Shown one piece after another: positions 8,883 to 16,735 of a stretch of 64,000 nt of DNA. Source of the stretch: Nitrosomonas sp. GTDB taxonomy: Bacteria; Pseudomonadota; Gammaproteobacteria; Burkholderiales; Nitrosomonadaceae. Location: NCBI GenBank assembly GCA_024281995.1, contig JAMWZW010000004.1, positions 62,001-126,000 of the forward strand. Direction: 5' to 3'. The notes beneath the pieces were generated by a model. That model was not told where the DNA came from and did not search any database. It was given only the letters and a program-made list of their open reading frames with translations. Positions within the stretch are counted from its first letter, which is position 1. Every line of letters starts with the position of its first letter. The position numbers and the translations under genes were made by a program.

Positions 8883-8973
8883 AGATTTTGTATTAACAGC
8901 TTGCAAAAACATCAGTAAGTGCGATGTATACTAGGTCTCTTTATAAGACCTTCATGAATTTCCATTTTTTATA

Positions 8974-9702
8974 ATGAAACCTCGATATATACCTTTCACT
9001 GCATTGTTTGTATCGCTTTTGCTATTGATGATCAATCCAGCATTCGCGATATCAGATTACCAATTCCTTTCATCTGAATATATTGAGTGGATTGCGCCAT
9101 TAACGACGTTTGTAAAAGATATTGTTGTAGCCGTTTCAGCCGCAACTGTAGCTTTCTTAGCATATCAAGGGGTAGATACCTGGAGAAAAGAATTAAAAGG
9201 GAAATCTGAATATGAATTAGCAAAAAATGTTCTTCTGGCTGTTTATCAAGTAAGAGAAGCTTTTAAGTATGTTCGCAATCCATTGATCATGACTTATGAA
9301 TATCCAGAAGAGATGACACATGCAAATGGTCATTTAAGATCGGAACTTCGTTATGAAGGAATGCAACATGTTTATCAAGAAAGATGGAAACAAATGACAG
9401 TTGCATTTACTGCACTAGAAAATAAGAATCTTGAAGCCCTTGTTGAATGGGGATCAGAACACCAGTCTGTTATTAATCCTCCTAGAAAATGTAGAACTCA
9501 GCTTCTTATCGCTATCCACGATATGTTAGGGCGAGATAAATATCAGGATAATTGGGAGACTACGAAACGCCAAACTCAAGATGATGAAAGATCTATCCTT
9601 CATATGTACGAAGATCCTAATTTGGACAAATTCACACCTGAAATTAATGCTGCTATACAGCTTTTTGAGAATTGGCTACGCCCTCATCTCTTGCATACAT
9701 AA
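8974..9702 (+). CDS. hypothetical membrane-anchored protein, 242 aa
   Basis: Two hydrophobic segments lie near the N-terminus, about residues 7-25 (signal-like, ending AFA) and 42-64. A ~175-residue, charged, helical cytoplasmic-type domain follows. I do not recognise the family. The gene is intact and sits directly after hairpin repeat 2, 48 bases before the zinc-finger/deoxyribosyltransferase-like gene on the same strand. A membrane protein paired with a nucleotide-active-domain protein is a layout seen in some phage-defence systems, but nothing in this sequence alone proves that. Confidence 0.55.
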   Translation: MKPRYIPFTALFVSLLLLMINPAFAISDYQFLSSEYIEWIAPLTTFVKDIVVAVSAATVAFLAYQGVDTWRKELKGKSEYELAKNVLLAVYQVREAFKYVRNPLIMTYEYPEEMTHANGHLRSELRYEGMQHVYQERWKQMTVAFTALENKNLEALVEWGSEHQSVINPPRKCRTQLLIAIHDMLGRDKYQDNWETTKRQTQDDERSILHMYEDPNLDKFTPEINAAIQLFENWLRPHLLHT

Positions 9703-9749
9703 AAATGTACAAAAAGATTTACTTGCTGGATTTTCTGAGAGATAAATGA

Positions 9750-10721
9750 ATGTCTAATACCTGCTGCCATGTTTGTGATTTAGAGGTTGCAACTATCGAA
9801 ACCAACCCAAATGGGCAAGATGTGACTGCATTTGACTGCCAATTCTGTGGAAAATTTCTCATGTCAAACAGTTCACTTGCAACGCTTCCAGAAACTAAGA
9901 GGAAGTGCATAGATTCTGGTTTCAGAATAAGCCATGCCATTCGATCAATGGAACAAAAAAGTAAAAAAGTAGTGCTTAATTCGACGATTATAGAAGCAAT
10001 TAACAAACAACCGTTACCCCGTCCAAGAGAGCAAGCTGATCTCCTTATACGATGGATTGCTGAGAACGTTAAAGGGCCAGGAGATCTTGTTATGCTTAAG
10101 TTTCTGAAGCAAGATGCTTTTATTGGCTCTAAATCAAAAGAAGGCTTTTTGTTGATTGTTCACCATTTATTCGAAGCCAAACTAATAAAAGGGTATCTTC
10201 AAAATTCTATTGATGTAAATGGGACTACGAATGTCACCTTAACCTTTTTGGGATGGGATAGATATGAAGAACTACGCCTAGGAAGAACTTTTTATCGAAG
10301 GGCGTTTATGGCGATGGCATTTGGCAATAATGAGCTTGATACTGTCGTCAACACAATTTTTAAGGATAGTGCAAGATGCGCTGGATTTGAATTATTTCGC
10401 GTTGATGAAATAAAGAAGGCGGGTTTAATAGATGATCGAATTCGAGCGGAGATTCAATCTTCTGACTTCTTAGTTGCAGATCTTACACATGATAACCATG
10501 GAGCTTATTGAGAAGCAGGCTATGCAGAAGGTCTAGGTAAGCCGGTTATTTATACATGCGAAACTAGTAAGTTTAAAGAAAGAAAAACGCATTTTGATAC
10601 AAATCATCATTTAACCATCCTATGGGATCTAACCGCATTAGAGGAAGCAGGTGAACATTTGAAAGCCACCATTCGTGCTACATTACCACATTTGGCTTTA
10701 TTGCAAGATCCCTCTGAATAG
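9750..10721 (+). pseudogene. zinc-finger / nucleoside 2-deoxyribosyltransferase-like protein, one in-frame TGA
   Basis: The intact design is 323 residues. The N-terminus has CHVC and CQFC pairs (a zinc knuckle). A helical middle follows, and the C-terminal third looks like the nucleoside 2-deoxyribosyltransferase-like fold: RRAFMAMAF, RVDEIKKAGLIDDRI, SSDFLVADLTHDN, then EAGYAEGLGKPVIYTC. The frame is interrupted only once, by TGA at 10509-10511, just before EAGYAEG. An aromatic residue is usual there, so TGG to TGA is the simplest explanation. The frame then runs cleanly to a TAG at 10719. A truncated 253-residue product could still be made. Confidence 0.65.
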
Positions 10722-10812
10722 TCTACAAATCCTGCTTTTAATCCAAAACCCTTAATCTTTTAAGGTAAATACTTTCTATTACCAATACGTAATAAATAAG
10801 TAATTTCTAGCT

Positions 10813-11051
10813 ATGATCCCTTTTATGTTTTCAAAACTTAATAATCTTTATTGGTTTATCCGATACACACGCAACAAATCAATTAAGCGCAAATATTACC
10901 GTTATGTTTTGAAGGAAAAAAACGCCTGATTGAATCAGGCGTTGATGTTGAAGAACTTCGTTTGCTTTGTCGTGCGCTTAGTAACCGGCTAAATTCTCAT
11001 GAAGAAAGAAGGCTCGAACGTTATCGAAAAGACCATTTTTCAAGTAATTGA
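10813..11051 (+). CDS. small phage-type gene in two frames joined at a slippery A AAA AAC (possible -1 frameshifting)
   Basis: The 0 frame from ATG 10813 (alternative ATG 10825) reads to a TGA at 10927-10929 and gives ~38 residues ending VLKEKNA. At 10915-10923 the codons are GAA AAA AAC, a canonical A AAA AAC slippery heptamer. A -1 slip there enters an open frame (RLIESGVDVEELRLLCRAL...) to the TGA at 11049-11051. The fused product is a basic, helical ~79-residue protein. A perfect 10-bp hairpin overlaps the site. Programmed frameshifting is one reading. A one-base change in the A7 run of a decayed gene is the other. I see no strong ribosome site. Coordinates span both frames. Confidence 0.4.
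10914..10943 (-). terminator. perfect 10-bp hairpin with T-run on the minus strand
   Basis: AACGCCTGAT and ATCAGGCGTT (10921-10943) pair perfectly around a 3-base loop. Read on the minus strand the stem is followed by a run of seven Ts, the form of a rho-independent terminator. No intact minus-strand gene leads into it, so it may be left over from a lost gene. On the plus strand the same stem lies right at the slippery site of the small gene described above. Confidence 0.45.
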
Positions 11052-11074
11052 TTATTAATAATATTATTTTTATA

Positions 11075-11102
11075 ATTTTACATAATACAAATTATTAGCA
11101 AT
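11075..11102 (-). other. dif-like Xer recombination site (candidate phage attachment site)
   Basis: On the minus strand a 28-base site divides as XerC-type arm ATTGCTAATAA, centre TTTGTA and XerD-type arm TTATGTAAAAT. Against the gammaproteobacterial dif consensus (arms GGTGCGCATAA and TTATGTTAAAT) the XerD-side arm matches 10 of 11 and the XerC-side arm 7 of 11. It is in noncoding DNA, ~150 bases before the XafT-like operon. Inoviruses that integrate through host XerC/XerD carry such a site. The AT-richness of the area makes a chance match possible. Confidence 0.45.
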
Positions 11103-11247
11103 TGCTTTATAATTTTTGCGGAATAGTTTTTCAATTTTAAGCGGAATAGTTTTGCTCTTTTTGGGAGTTAAAAATGTTTTGTTATTTTGTAAACCGGTAT
11201 TCTTTTCACTTCGTGAAATTACTGCAACCAGCAAAGGAATCTACGAA

Positions 11248-11433
11248 ATGAAACGACATCATGAATCACGATCTGGGTGTTTCGTTCTTGCTCGAACTTT
11301 TGCTGCTAGCCGTGGGTTGCGGATTGAGCGAGTTATTCGCTACTGCGAAACCGGCAGAATTCCAAATGCCCGGTTTGATCGAGTCTTGTGGCAATGGGTT
11401 ATATACCCGCCCTTCAAGCTGTTGATTGGATGA
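11248..11433 (+). CDS. small inovirus-type protein, 61 aa
   Basis: A basic protein beginning at an ATG with a nearby AAAGGA site. I chose this start over further upstream ones because the upstream sequence is AT-rich and lacks a ribosome site. It contains FVLARTFAASRGLRIERVIR and YCETGRIPNARFDRVLWQW, a helix-turn-helix-like small-protein layout common next to Xer-activator genes in filamentous phages. Its TGA overlaps the ATG of the next gene in an ATGA, so the two are coupled. Confidence 0.6.
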   Translation: MKRHHESRSGCFVLARTFAASRGLRIERVIRYCETGRIPNARFDRVLWQWVIYPPFKLLIG

Positions 11434-11868
11434 AAAAATGCAGGAATCGACATAAACCATTTAAACCTATCGATCATGGCAAATTACGCGAAACCCGCAT
11501 TCTGTCGGGGCTTAATAAAAAGGAAGCGGCTGAAATGCTTCATGTAACTTATCGCACATGGCACAACTGGGAATCCGGCCGGGTTCAAGTGCCTTATGCT
11601 GCTTATAAGCTTCTGCGCATTCTAACAGGTTTGACCTTCCAGGAATCGCCTGGAGGGGCTGGAGTCTATCCTTGGTATATCTCCAAAAGGGAAAAACTTC
11701 ACAGCGAGCGATTTAGGCTATTTATCGCTCACTTTAGCAATGGCCAGACAATGGCGGCTTGATCGAGAAGAAAAACGCTCTTCCGGTTTACGTCCAAAAA
11801 CTTCAAATCTTGTTCCTTTTGTTCGACCAGCTAAGGAGGGAAAAAATATTTCATCGAATGGCAAGTAA
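11430..11868 (+). pseudogene. XafT/VC1465-like Xer recombination activation factor, frameshifted near its end
   Basis: The open frame 11430-11762 has a Cro/C1-like helix-turn-helix: FKPIDHGKLRETRILSGL, KKEAAEMLHVTYRTWHNWE, SGRVQVPYAAYKLLRILTG. This is the pattern of VC1465-like proteins, which activate XerCD recombination for integrative filamentous phages. The tail after ~11734 reads better in another frame (LAMARQWRLDREEKRSS, to TAA 11866-11868), so one base was probably lost near 11731. The DNA-binding part is intact, so residual activity is possible. It overlaps the preceding gene by ATGA. Confidence 0.65.
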
Positions 11869-12079
11869 CACTATGCCGTTCATTCCCATTTTGGTAATTT
11901 TTAGAGTTCTGTGATCAATTTAATAGTTACTTTTTATGGAGTTTCAATGAGTTATATGAATTATAGATGTTGCTGATTTTTTGCGGTTTTTGTGGTTTTT
12001 AGGAATTTTTTTCATTATTTAAGTAACACAACTTACTGAATATGAACATTTTATTATTTATAACACAAGGAAATGTTAA

Positions 12080-12223
12080 ATGATTGCTTTAACCGTTGAT
12101 ATTTATGAATCAGAAAATTACGCAAACCTTTATAGGGCTTGGTATCGGCTGAATAGGTTCTATCTTTCGAAGAAAGCTAAAAATGCCATAACTGAGCATT
12201 TTTTCATTCTTCAAGACAAGTAA
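12080..12223 (+). CDS. small protein, 47 aa, phage island
   Basis: A short frame from ATG 12080 to TAA 12221-12223 with an AAGGAAA ribosome site immediately upstream. It has an aromatic- and basic-rich centre (YRAWYRLNRFYLSKKAKN). A terminator-like hairpin follows within 10 bases, which supports a real transcription unit. I do not recognise it. Confidence 0.45.
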   Translation: MIALTVDIYESENYANLYRAWYRLNRFYLSKKAKNAITEHFFILQDK

Positions 12224-12228
12224 TTATC

Positions 12229-12251
12229 AGTTCAAAAGAACTTTCTTTTTT
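12229..12251 (+). terminator. probable rho-independent terminator
   Basis: AGTTC and GAACT pair around AAAA and are followed by TTCTTTTTT. The stem is only 5 bp, so strength may be modest. It lies just after the 47-residue gene. Confidence 0.45.
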
Positions 12252-12309
12252 ACCCCTTCTCTTTGGGATTTTCACTGCTCTTATTTTCGTACTTTTGTTC
12301 AATATCTGA

Positions 12310-12498
12310 GTGGCAAGGGCTTTTCAATTGCTACGCTTTATTGGCGGCTTAAAAGAAGTTTTGGTCGCCACCATTCATTGGCAATTTTATGATCCTTCCC
12401 TTGAAGATCGTTATCTTATAGAGCAAATTGAAAGTAATTTCTTGCCTTCTTCCAACTCTACTATTACTTCACTCGAAGAAAGAAGGGTAACTATATGA
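12310..12498 (+). CDS. small hypothetical protein, 62 aa, phage island
   Basis: An open frame from GTG 12310 to a TGA that overlaps the ATG at 12495 (ATGA), the coupling used by the other small genes of this island. The product is mostly helical and I do not recognise it. Another upstream frame (12270-12360) also looks coding-like, so the true 5' end may have been shifted by a mutation. Confidence 0.35.
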   Translation: MARAFQLLRFIGGLKEVLVATIHWQFYDPSLEDRYLIEQIESNFLPSSNSTITSLEERRVTI

Positions 12499-12859
12499 AT
12501 CCAGAGGACAAAAATCTTTTTGACCAGATGTTATTGAATTACGGGGATTATTACGTCGCATTCATGCTTCTTTGGGATCAGACAAAAGTTTTGTTGATGC
12601 GATTATCTGCGGTATTGACCGCGTTCAAAAGCCTGAACGATCCCTGGGAGTTCCTGAAGTTGCTGAATTCCTGGGAACGTCACAGCGTCGAGTCCGTACA
12701 TTGCTCTCGGAGAGCCGTATTGATGGATTCAAGGATAAGCGCGATATCAGGCCGTATTAAAAGATTAAGCCTAGTAAACGTGGGCCGGATCTTCGGGGCT
12801 ATCCAGTCCGTAAGCTTCAGCCCCGAAAGCTGAGAATCGTTAAAGGCGGTGAATCATGA
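12495..12859 (+). pseudogene. damaged helix-turn-helix phage regulator
   Basis: Starts at ATG 12495 with an AAGGG site. The first ~13 codons read in one frame. From ~12533 the sense frame changes: VIELRGLLRRIHASLGSDKS, a winged-helix-like SLGVPEVAEFLGTSQRRVR, then TLLSESRIDGF. A TAA at 12758-12760 interrupts it, after which KIKPSKRGPDLRGYPVRKL continues to the TGA at 12857. One frameshift plus one nonsense change therefore break it. The family resembles excisionase/MerR-type small regulators of inoviruses. Confidence 0.5.
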
Positions 12860-13146
12860 GTGAATTACACCCCTATCACTTCGTTGCATACCACCTCTGG
12901 CTGCAAGGACACGACTTATCCACCCCTTATACTGTCTGTCAACATGAACCATATCTTCCAGTACCGATTCCCTATGTAAAACAACGCTCATCCGGAAAAT
13001 CCTCTCCATGCCCGGCACACCTATGGGCTTGCGAAAATGTACCACTTCGTTCAAATTCTTGCCATGGTATCGCTACTGCAAGCTTTAGCAATGGATCAGT
13101 GACATCCAACTGCATCAAAAAATCTGTTCCAAACAAATTCGGTTGA
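12856..13146 (+). CDS. hypothetical protein at the right end of the phage island, 96 aa
   Basis: Begins at an ATGA overlap with the damaged regulator frame, which supports its start. The first ~25 residues (MSELHPYHFVAYHLWLQGHD) look protein-like. The later part is rich in Ser, Cys and Pro and less convincing, so a frameshift may have occurred inside. No domain recognised. Beyond it, 13150-13348 shows no gene. Confidence 0.35.
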   Translation: MSELHPYHFVAYHLWLQGHDLSTPYTVCQHEPYLPVPIPYVKQRSSGKSSPCPAHLWACENVPLRSNSCHGIATASFSNGSVTSNCIKKSVPNKFG

Positions 13147-13348
13147 TGAGTCGTACTATTACGTCTTAGCATTTTTAATCACCATTTCGACCAGAAATAT
13201 GGCTCCTTTTTAACATTCCTGATCGTTATGATCGCCAAGAATCAGTGCGTTTCTAAGTAATATCAATCTATTACCGGAATTTAAGGATCGACTAGTTAAT
13301 AGCGTGCTTTAAACATCGGTGCCATCAATAAATTAATTCCGCAGCCCT

Positions 13349-14224
13349 CTATAAAACCGATTTCAGCAATTTACCCATTTCCGCCGGATTCCGCGTGATT
13401 TTAATACCGCAAGATTCCATCACTTCCAGTTTTTCCTGTGCAGTTCCTTTACCACCAGATATAATTGCTCCCGCATGCCCCATGCGCTTGCCGGATGGCG
13501 CAGTAACACCGGCAATAAATCCAACCACCGGTTTTTGCATATTTTCCTTCACCCAGCGCGCGCAATCTTCTTCGTCGCTACCACCAATCTCACCCACCAT
13601 CAATACTGCATCGGTTTCATCATCATTATTAAATAATTGCATAACGTCCAGATGCTTCAAACCATTCACTGGGTCACCACCAATACCGATACACGTCGAT
13701 TGTCCTAATCCAAATGCCATCAATTGTGCCACTGCTTCATAAGTTAAAGTGCCTGAACGGGAAACCACGCCGATGCGCCCTTTTTTATGGATATAGCCGG
13801 GCATAATACCAACCTTAATCTCATCCGGTGTAATAATCCCTGGACAATTCGGGCCGATCAGGCGGGTTTTCTTACCCTGCATTTTATAGCGCGTACGGAT
13901 CATATCACGCACCGGAATACCTTCAGTGATACAAATCACCAAATCTAGTTCGGCTTCTACAGCTTCGTCTATAGCAGCTGCAGCAAAAGCCGGTGGCACA
14001 TAAATAACCGAAACATTAGCACCCGTTTGTTGTTTCGCTTCTATTACCGTCGCATAAACCGGAATACCTTCAAAATCTTCACCGGGTTTACGTGGATTAA
14101 CACCTGCAACGAAGCAAGCTTTACCGTTCGCATAATCACGGCACATTCGTGTATGAAATTGCCCAGTTTTACCGGTAATGCCTTGCGTCATAACGCGACT
14201 TTTACGGTCGATCAAAATGGACAT
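13349..14224 (-). CDS. sucD: succinate-CoA ligase, ADP-forming, alpha subunit
   Basis: The alpha subunit of succinyl-CoA synthetase, a TCA-cycle enzyme that makes ATP from succinyl-CoA. It has the N-terminal CoA-binding Rossmann domain ([13 protein letters not shown]), [11 protein letters not shown], and the phosphorylated histidine in RMGHAGAII (His250). The length of 291 is normal. It follows sucC by 35 bases on the same strand. Confidence 0.97.
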   Translation of the reverse strand: MSILIDRKSRVMTQGITGKTGQFHTRMCRDYANGKACFVAGVNPRKPGEDFEGIPVYATVIEAKQQTGANVSVIYVPPAFAAAAIDEAVEAELDLVICITEGIPVRDMIRTRYKMQGKKTRLIGPNCPGIITPDEIKVGIMPGYIHKKGRIGVVSRSGTLTYEAVAQLMAFGLGQSTCIGIGGDPVNGLKHLDVMQLFNNDDETDAVLMVGEIGGSDEEDCARWVKENMQKPVVGFIAGVTAPSGKRMGHAGAIISGGKGTAQEKLEVMESCGIKITRNPAEMGKLLKSVL

Positions 14225-14259
14225 AACTGACTACTCCTCAGGGATGTGGATACTTAATC

Positions 14260-15426
14260 TTAATGAATCCTAGCAGCATTAACCACTTTCTGCGCAGCGT
14301 CGGCCATGTTATCTGCGGAGATGATTGTCAGACCGGAGTCTATTAGAATCTTTTTCCCAAGATCAACATGGGTGCCCTCCAGTCGCACCACTAATGGTAC
14401 GGTCAATTGTACCTCACGTGCTGCAGCTACCACTCCTTGCGCAATGACATCGCATTTCATAATGCCACCAAAAATATTGACCAGAATTGCTCGTAAGTTG
14501 GGGTTACACAGCATCAATTTAAACGCTTCGGTTACTTTCTCCGCTGTTGCCCCTCCCCCAACATCGAGAAAATTAGCTGGGTTGCCACCGTATAATTTGA
14601 TGATATCCATCGTTGCCATCGCCAAACCTGCACCATTGACCAAACAACCAATATTGCCATCCAGCGGGATATATGATAATTCATGTTTTGAAGCTTCGAT
14701 TTCGAGTGGATCTTCTTCATCCAAATCACGCAGTGCAACAATTTCGGGGTGACGAAACAAAGCATTGTCATCAAAATTCAGTTTTGCATCAAGCGCCATC
14801 ACTTGATCTCCGGCAACTAATCCCAGCGGATTGATTTCCAGCAATGTTGCATCAGTGTCATCAAAAGCACGATACAACCCTTGTAGCAACGCTACCGCTT
14901 GCGACATACACTGCAGCGGAATGCCTATTTTTTTTGCAATATCTTCTGCTTGCTGCAAGCTCAGTCCGGTAATTGGATCGATAAAAACCTTATAAATCTT
15001 ATCCGGTGTTTCTATCGCTACTTTTTCGATATCCATTCCACCTTCAGAACTTGCCATTAAACAGACGCGCTGCACCCGGCGATCAACCACCATCCCCACA
15101 TAAAATTCTTTCTCGATTTTTACACCCTGTTCGATAAACAATCGGTGCACTACCTGCCCTTCCGGTACGGTCTGGTGCGTCACCAATCGCATACCTAGAA
15201 TATCACCTGCCTGTTGTCGTACTTCGTCGAGTGACCGTGCTACCTTCACCCCGCCACCTTTGCCACGTCCACCGGCATAAATTTGCGCTTTCACTGCCCA
15301 CAACTCACCATCTAATTGTTTCGCAGCATTTACTGCTTCATCAACGCTAAAGCTAATGATACCTTTAGGCGTGATTACTCCATATTTTTGTAGAATTGCT
15401 TTGGCTTGATATTCGTGGATTTTCAT
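14260..15426 (-). CDS. sucC: succinate-CoA ligase, ADP-forming, beta subunit
   Basis: The nucleotide- and succinate-binding beta subunit of succinyl-CoA synthetase. An ATP-grasp domain occupies the first ~240 residues ([32 protein letters not shown]). The C-terminal CoA-ligase domain has [18 protein letters not shown] and [10 protein letters not shown]. The length of 388 is typical. Transcribed together with sucD. Confidence 0.97.
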   Translation of the reverse strand: MKIHEYQAKAILQKYGVITPKGIISFSVDEAVNAAKQLDGELWAVKAQIYAGGRGKGGGVKVARSLDEVRQQAGDILGMRLVTHQTVPEGQVVHRLFIEQGVKIEKEFYVGMVVDRRVQRVCLMASSEGGMDIEKVAIETPDKIYKVFIDPITGLSLQQAEDIAKKIGIPLQCMSQAVALLQGLYRAFDDTDATLLEINPLGLVAGDQVMALDAKLNFDDNALFRHPEIVALRDLDEEDPLEIEASKHELSYIPLDGNIGCLVNGAGLAMATMDIIKLYGGNPANFLDVGGGATAEKVTEAFKLMLCNPNLRAILVNIFGGIMKCDVIAQGVVAAAREVQLTVPLVVRLEGTHVDLGKKILIDSGLTIISADNMADAAQKVVNAARIH

Positions 15427-15907
15427 TGTTGTAACTCCGTTTTTTATGGCTTCTCTGCTAGCATTGCATTGTACAATATATAAAACAAACCACTACATAC
15501 CAGATGTTGTCATTCGACTCGATCATAAATTGCTCTACATATTTCAAAAGGTTAGCAGCTTGAGTAAGGTAATACGCTCCAACACTTTTTGTTACTCATA
15601 GAAATACGTATTTTTCGCTTTTATCAGCTGAATGTTACTAATCGGTTCTAACAATCGGCAATGATCGAACAAGGCAATTCATTTCATAATAACGAATTGA
15701 CGCAGATCGACCGCCGCAAAACAAATATATACTACAATAATTCAAATACTTGCAAGAGATTTTCAAGATTATTAGTAGTATTGAAGGGCAAATGTATCGT
15801 TAATTTTTGCTTATCTATGAATATATCTATGATTAAATTAACTTAGCCAATTTTAATATTAGGAAAGAAACTTCAATTAATTATCGATATAACATAAGGT
15901 GAATCCA
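15427..15907. other. intergenic region between divergent sucC and a hypothetical gene
   Basis: About 480 AT-rich bases. They should hold the sucCD promoter and that of the plus-strand gene at 15908. One short plus-strand frame (15661-15846) has no ribosome site and an unconvincing composition. I see no terminator or repeat. Confidence 0.4.
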
Positions 15908-16402
15908 ATGAAAACAGACAAACAAGTAGGTGCAGAGTGTTATTCAGTATTTAATCATTTGCAGCGACTTACGGATTCACATATTCCAACAATGGATTAT
16001 GAAGCTGCGATTTATGTTCCTGAAAACTCTATGCAAATTCATGCAGTTGCTTTCTTCTATAATTTACGCTTGGCCGCACTTGAAAATAATTTTGTCGCGC
16101 TTTTAACAAATTGTTATTTTGAATCTGAAGACATTGAACAGTTTAAGCGATTAACACCTTTCTTATGTTCAGCTAGCCACTTATTGTGTAGTCAAACACT
16201 GCACCCATTTCACGAAATAGATGAAGAGAAAGTTATCGATTTTTTTATGCGTTTTGTTGCTAATTTTTCCATGAACGAAAATATTGCTGAATTTATTCAA
16301 TTTAAAGTGATTCCTTTTATGCACAATTTTAAAATACGCAACGAAGAAATAACACACTTGCTTCCATCGTTTCAGCAATCAGTAAACCAATTACTCCATT
16401 GA
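15908..16402 (+). CDS. hypothetical soluble protein, 164 aa
   Basis: A helical, mostly hydrophobic-aromatic soluble protein with four conserved-looking cysteines and many Phe/His/Asn residues. I chose ATG 15908 over an in-frame GTG at 15899 because AAGGTG sits at the correct distance. No signal peptide or membrane helix is evident. I do not recognise the family. Confidence 0.65.
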   Translation: MKTDKQVGAECYSVFNHLQRLTDSHIPTMDYEAAIYVPENSMQIHAVAFFYNLRLAALENNFVALLTNCYFESEDIEQFKRLTPFLCSASHLLCSQTLHPFHEIDEEKVIDFFMRFVANFSMNENIAEFIQFKVIPFMHNFKIRNEEITHLLPSFQQSVNQLLH

Positions 16403-16568
16403 TTTATAATTTACATGTTTAATGAACGCACTATCGAGACAATTTCTCTTATCTCCGATCTTTATTCGTTTTTTTTCGTACGCTTATAAGCGAACGGGCT
16501 GGAAGCAATAAGCTGCAAGCTTTTGTACTAATAATCAGAGCTACCACACCAAACTTGGAGACGATCTT

Positions 16569-16718
16569 ATGAATTTCATTTATAAATCTGCTGCTTACCG
16601 TTATTTGTCAGTGCTATTACTAGTTAATAGCTTCTCCCTAGTTGGACCCTATTGTCAGATCAAATCTGAACTACTACATTTTGAAGAAAGTGGATTAACA
16701 TTGATTGAAGCAGCGTAA
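16569..16718 (+). CDS. small exported or membrane protein, 49 aa
   Basis: A 49-residue frame with GGAG eight bases before its ATG. A hydrophobic stretch (YLSVLLLVNSFSLVGPY) after a short basic start suggests a signal or anchor. It ends 18 bases before the convergent end of rng. No homologue recognised. Confidence 0.4.
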   Translation: MNFIYKSAAYRYLSVLLLVNSFSLVGPYCQIKSELLHFEESGLTLIEAA

Positions 16719-16735
16719 CTACTATCTTTCCCTGA

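Noticed and set aside
10509..10511. TGA as a selenocysteine codon
   Set aside because: Homologous sequences of this fold have an aromatic residue here, and I see no SECIS-like hairpin directly behind it. A TGG to TGA change is simpler.
12572..12760. Separate 62-codon gene starting at a TTG
   Set aside because: It is the middle of the damaged regulator: sense continues both upstream and downstream of it in the same frame.
13245..13285. dif-like site at the right island edge
   Set aside because: The XerD-type arm matches 6 of 11 and the other arm is poor, so I cannot claim an attR.
15661..15846. 61-codon plus-strand frame upstream of the 164-aa gene
   Set aside because: No ribosome site, no protein-like pattern, strongly AT-rich.
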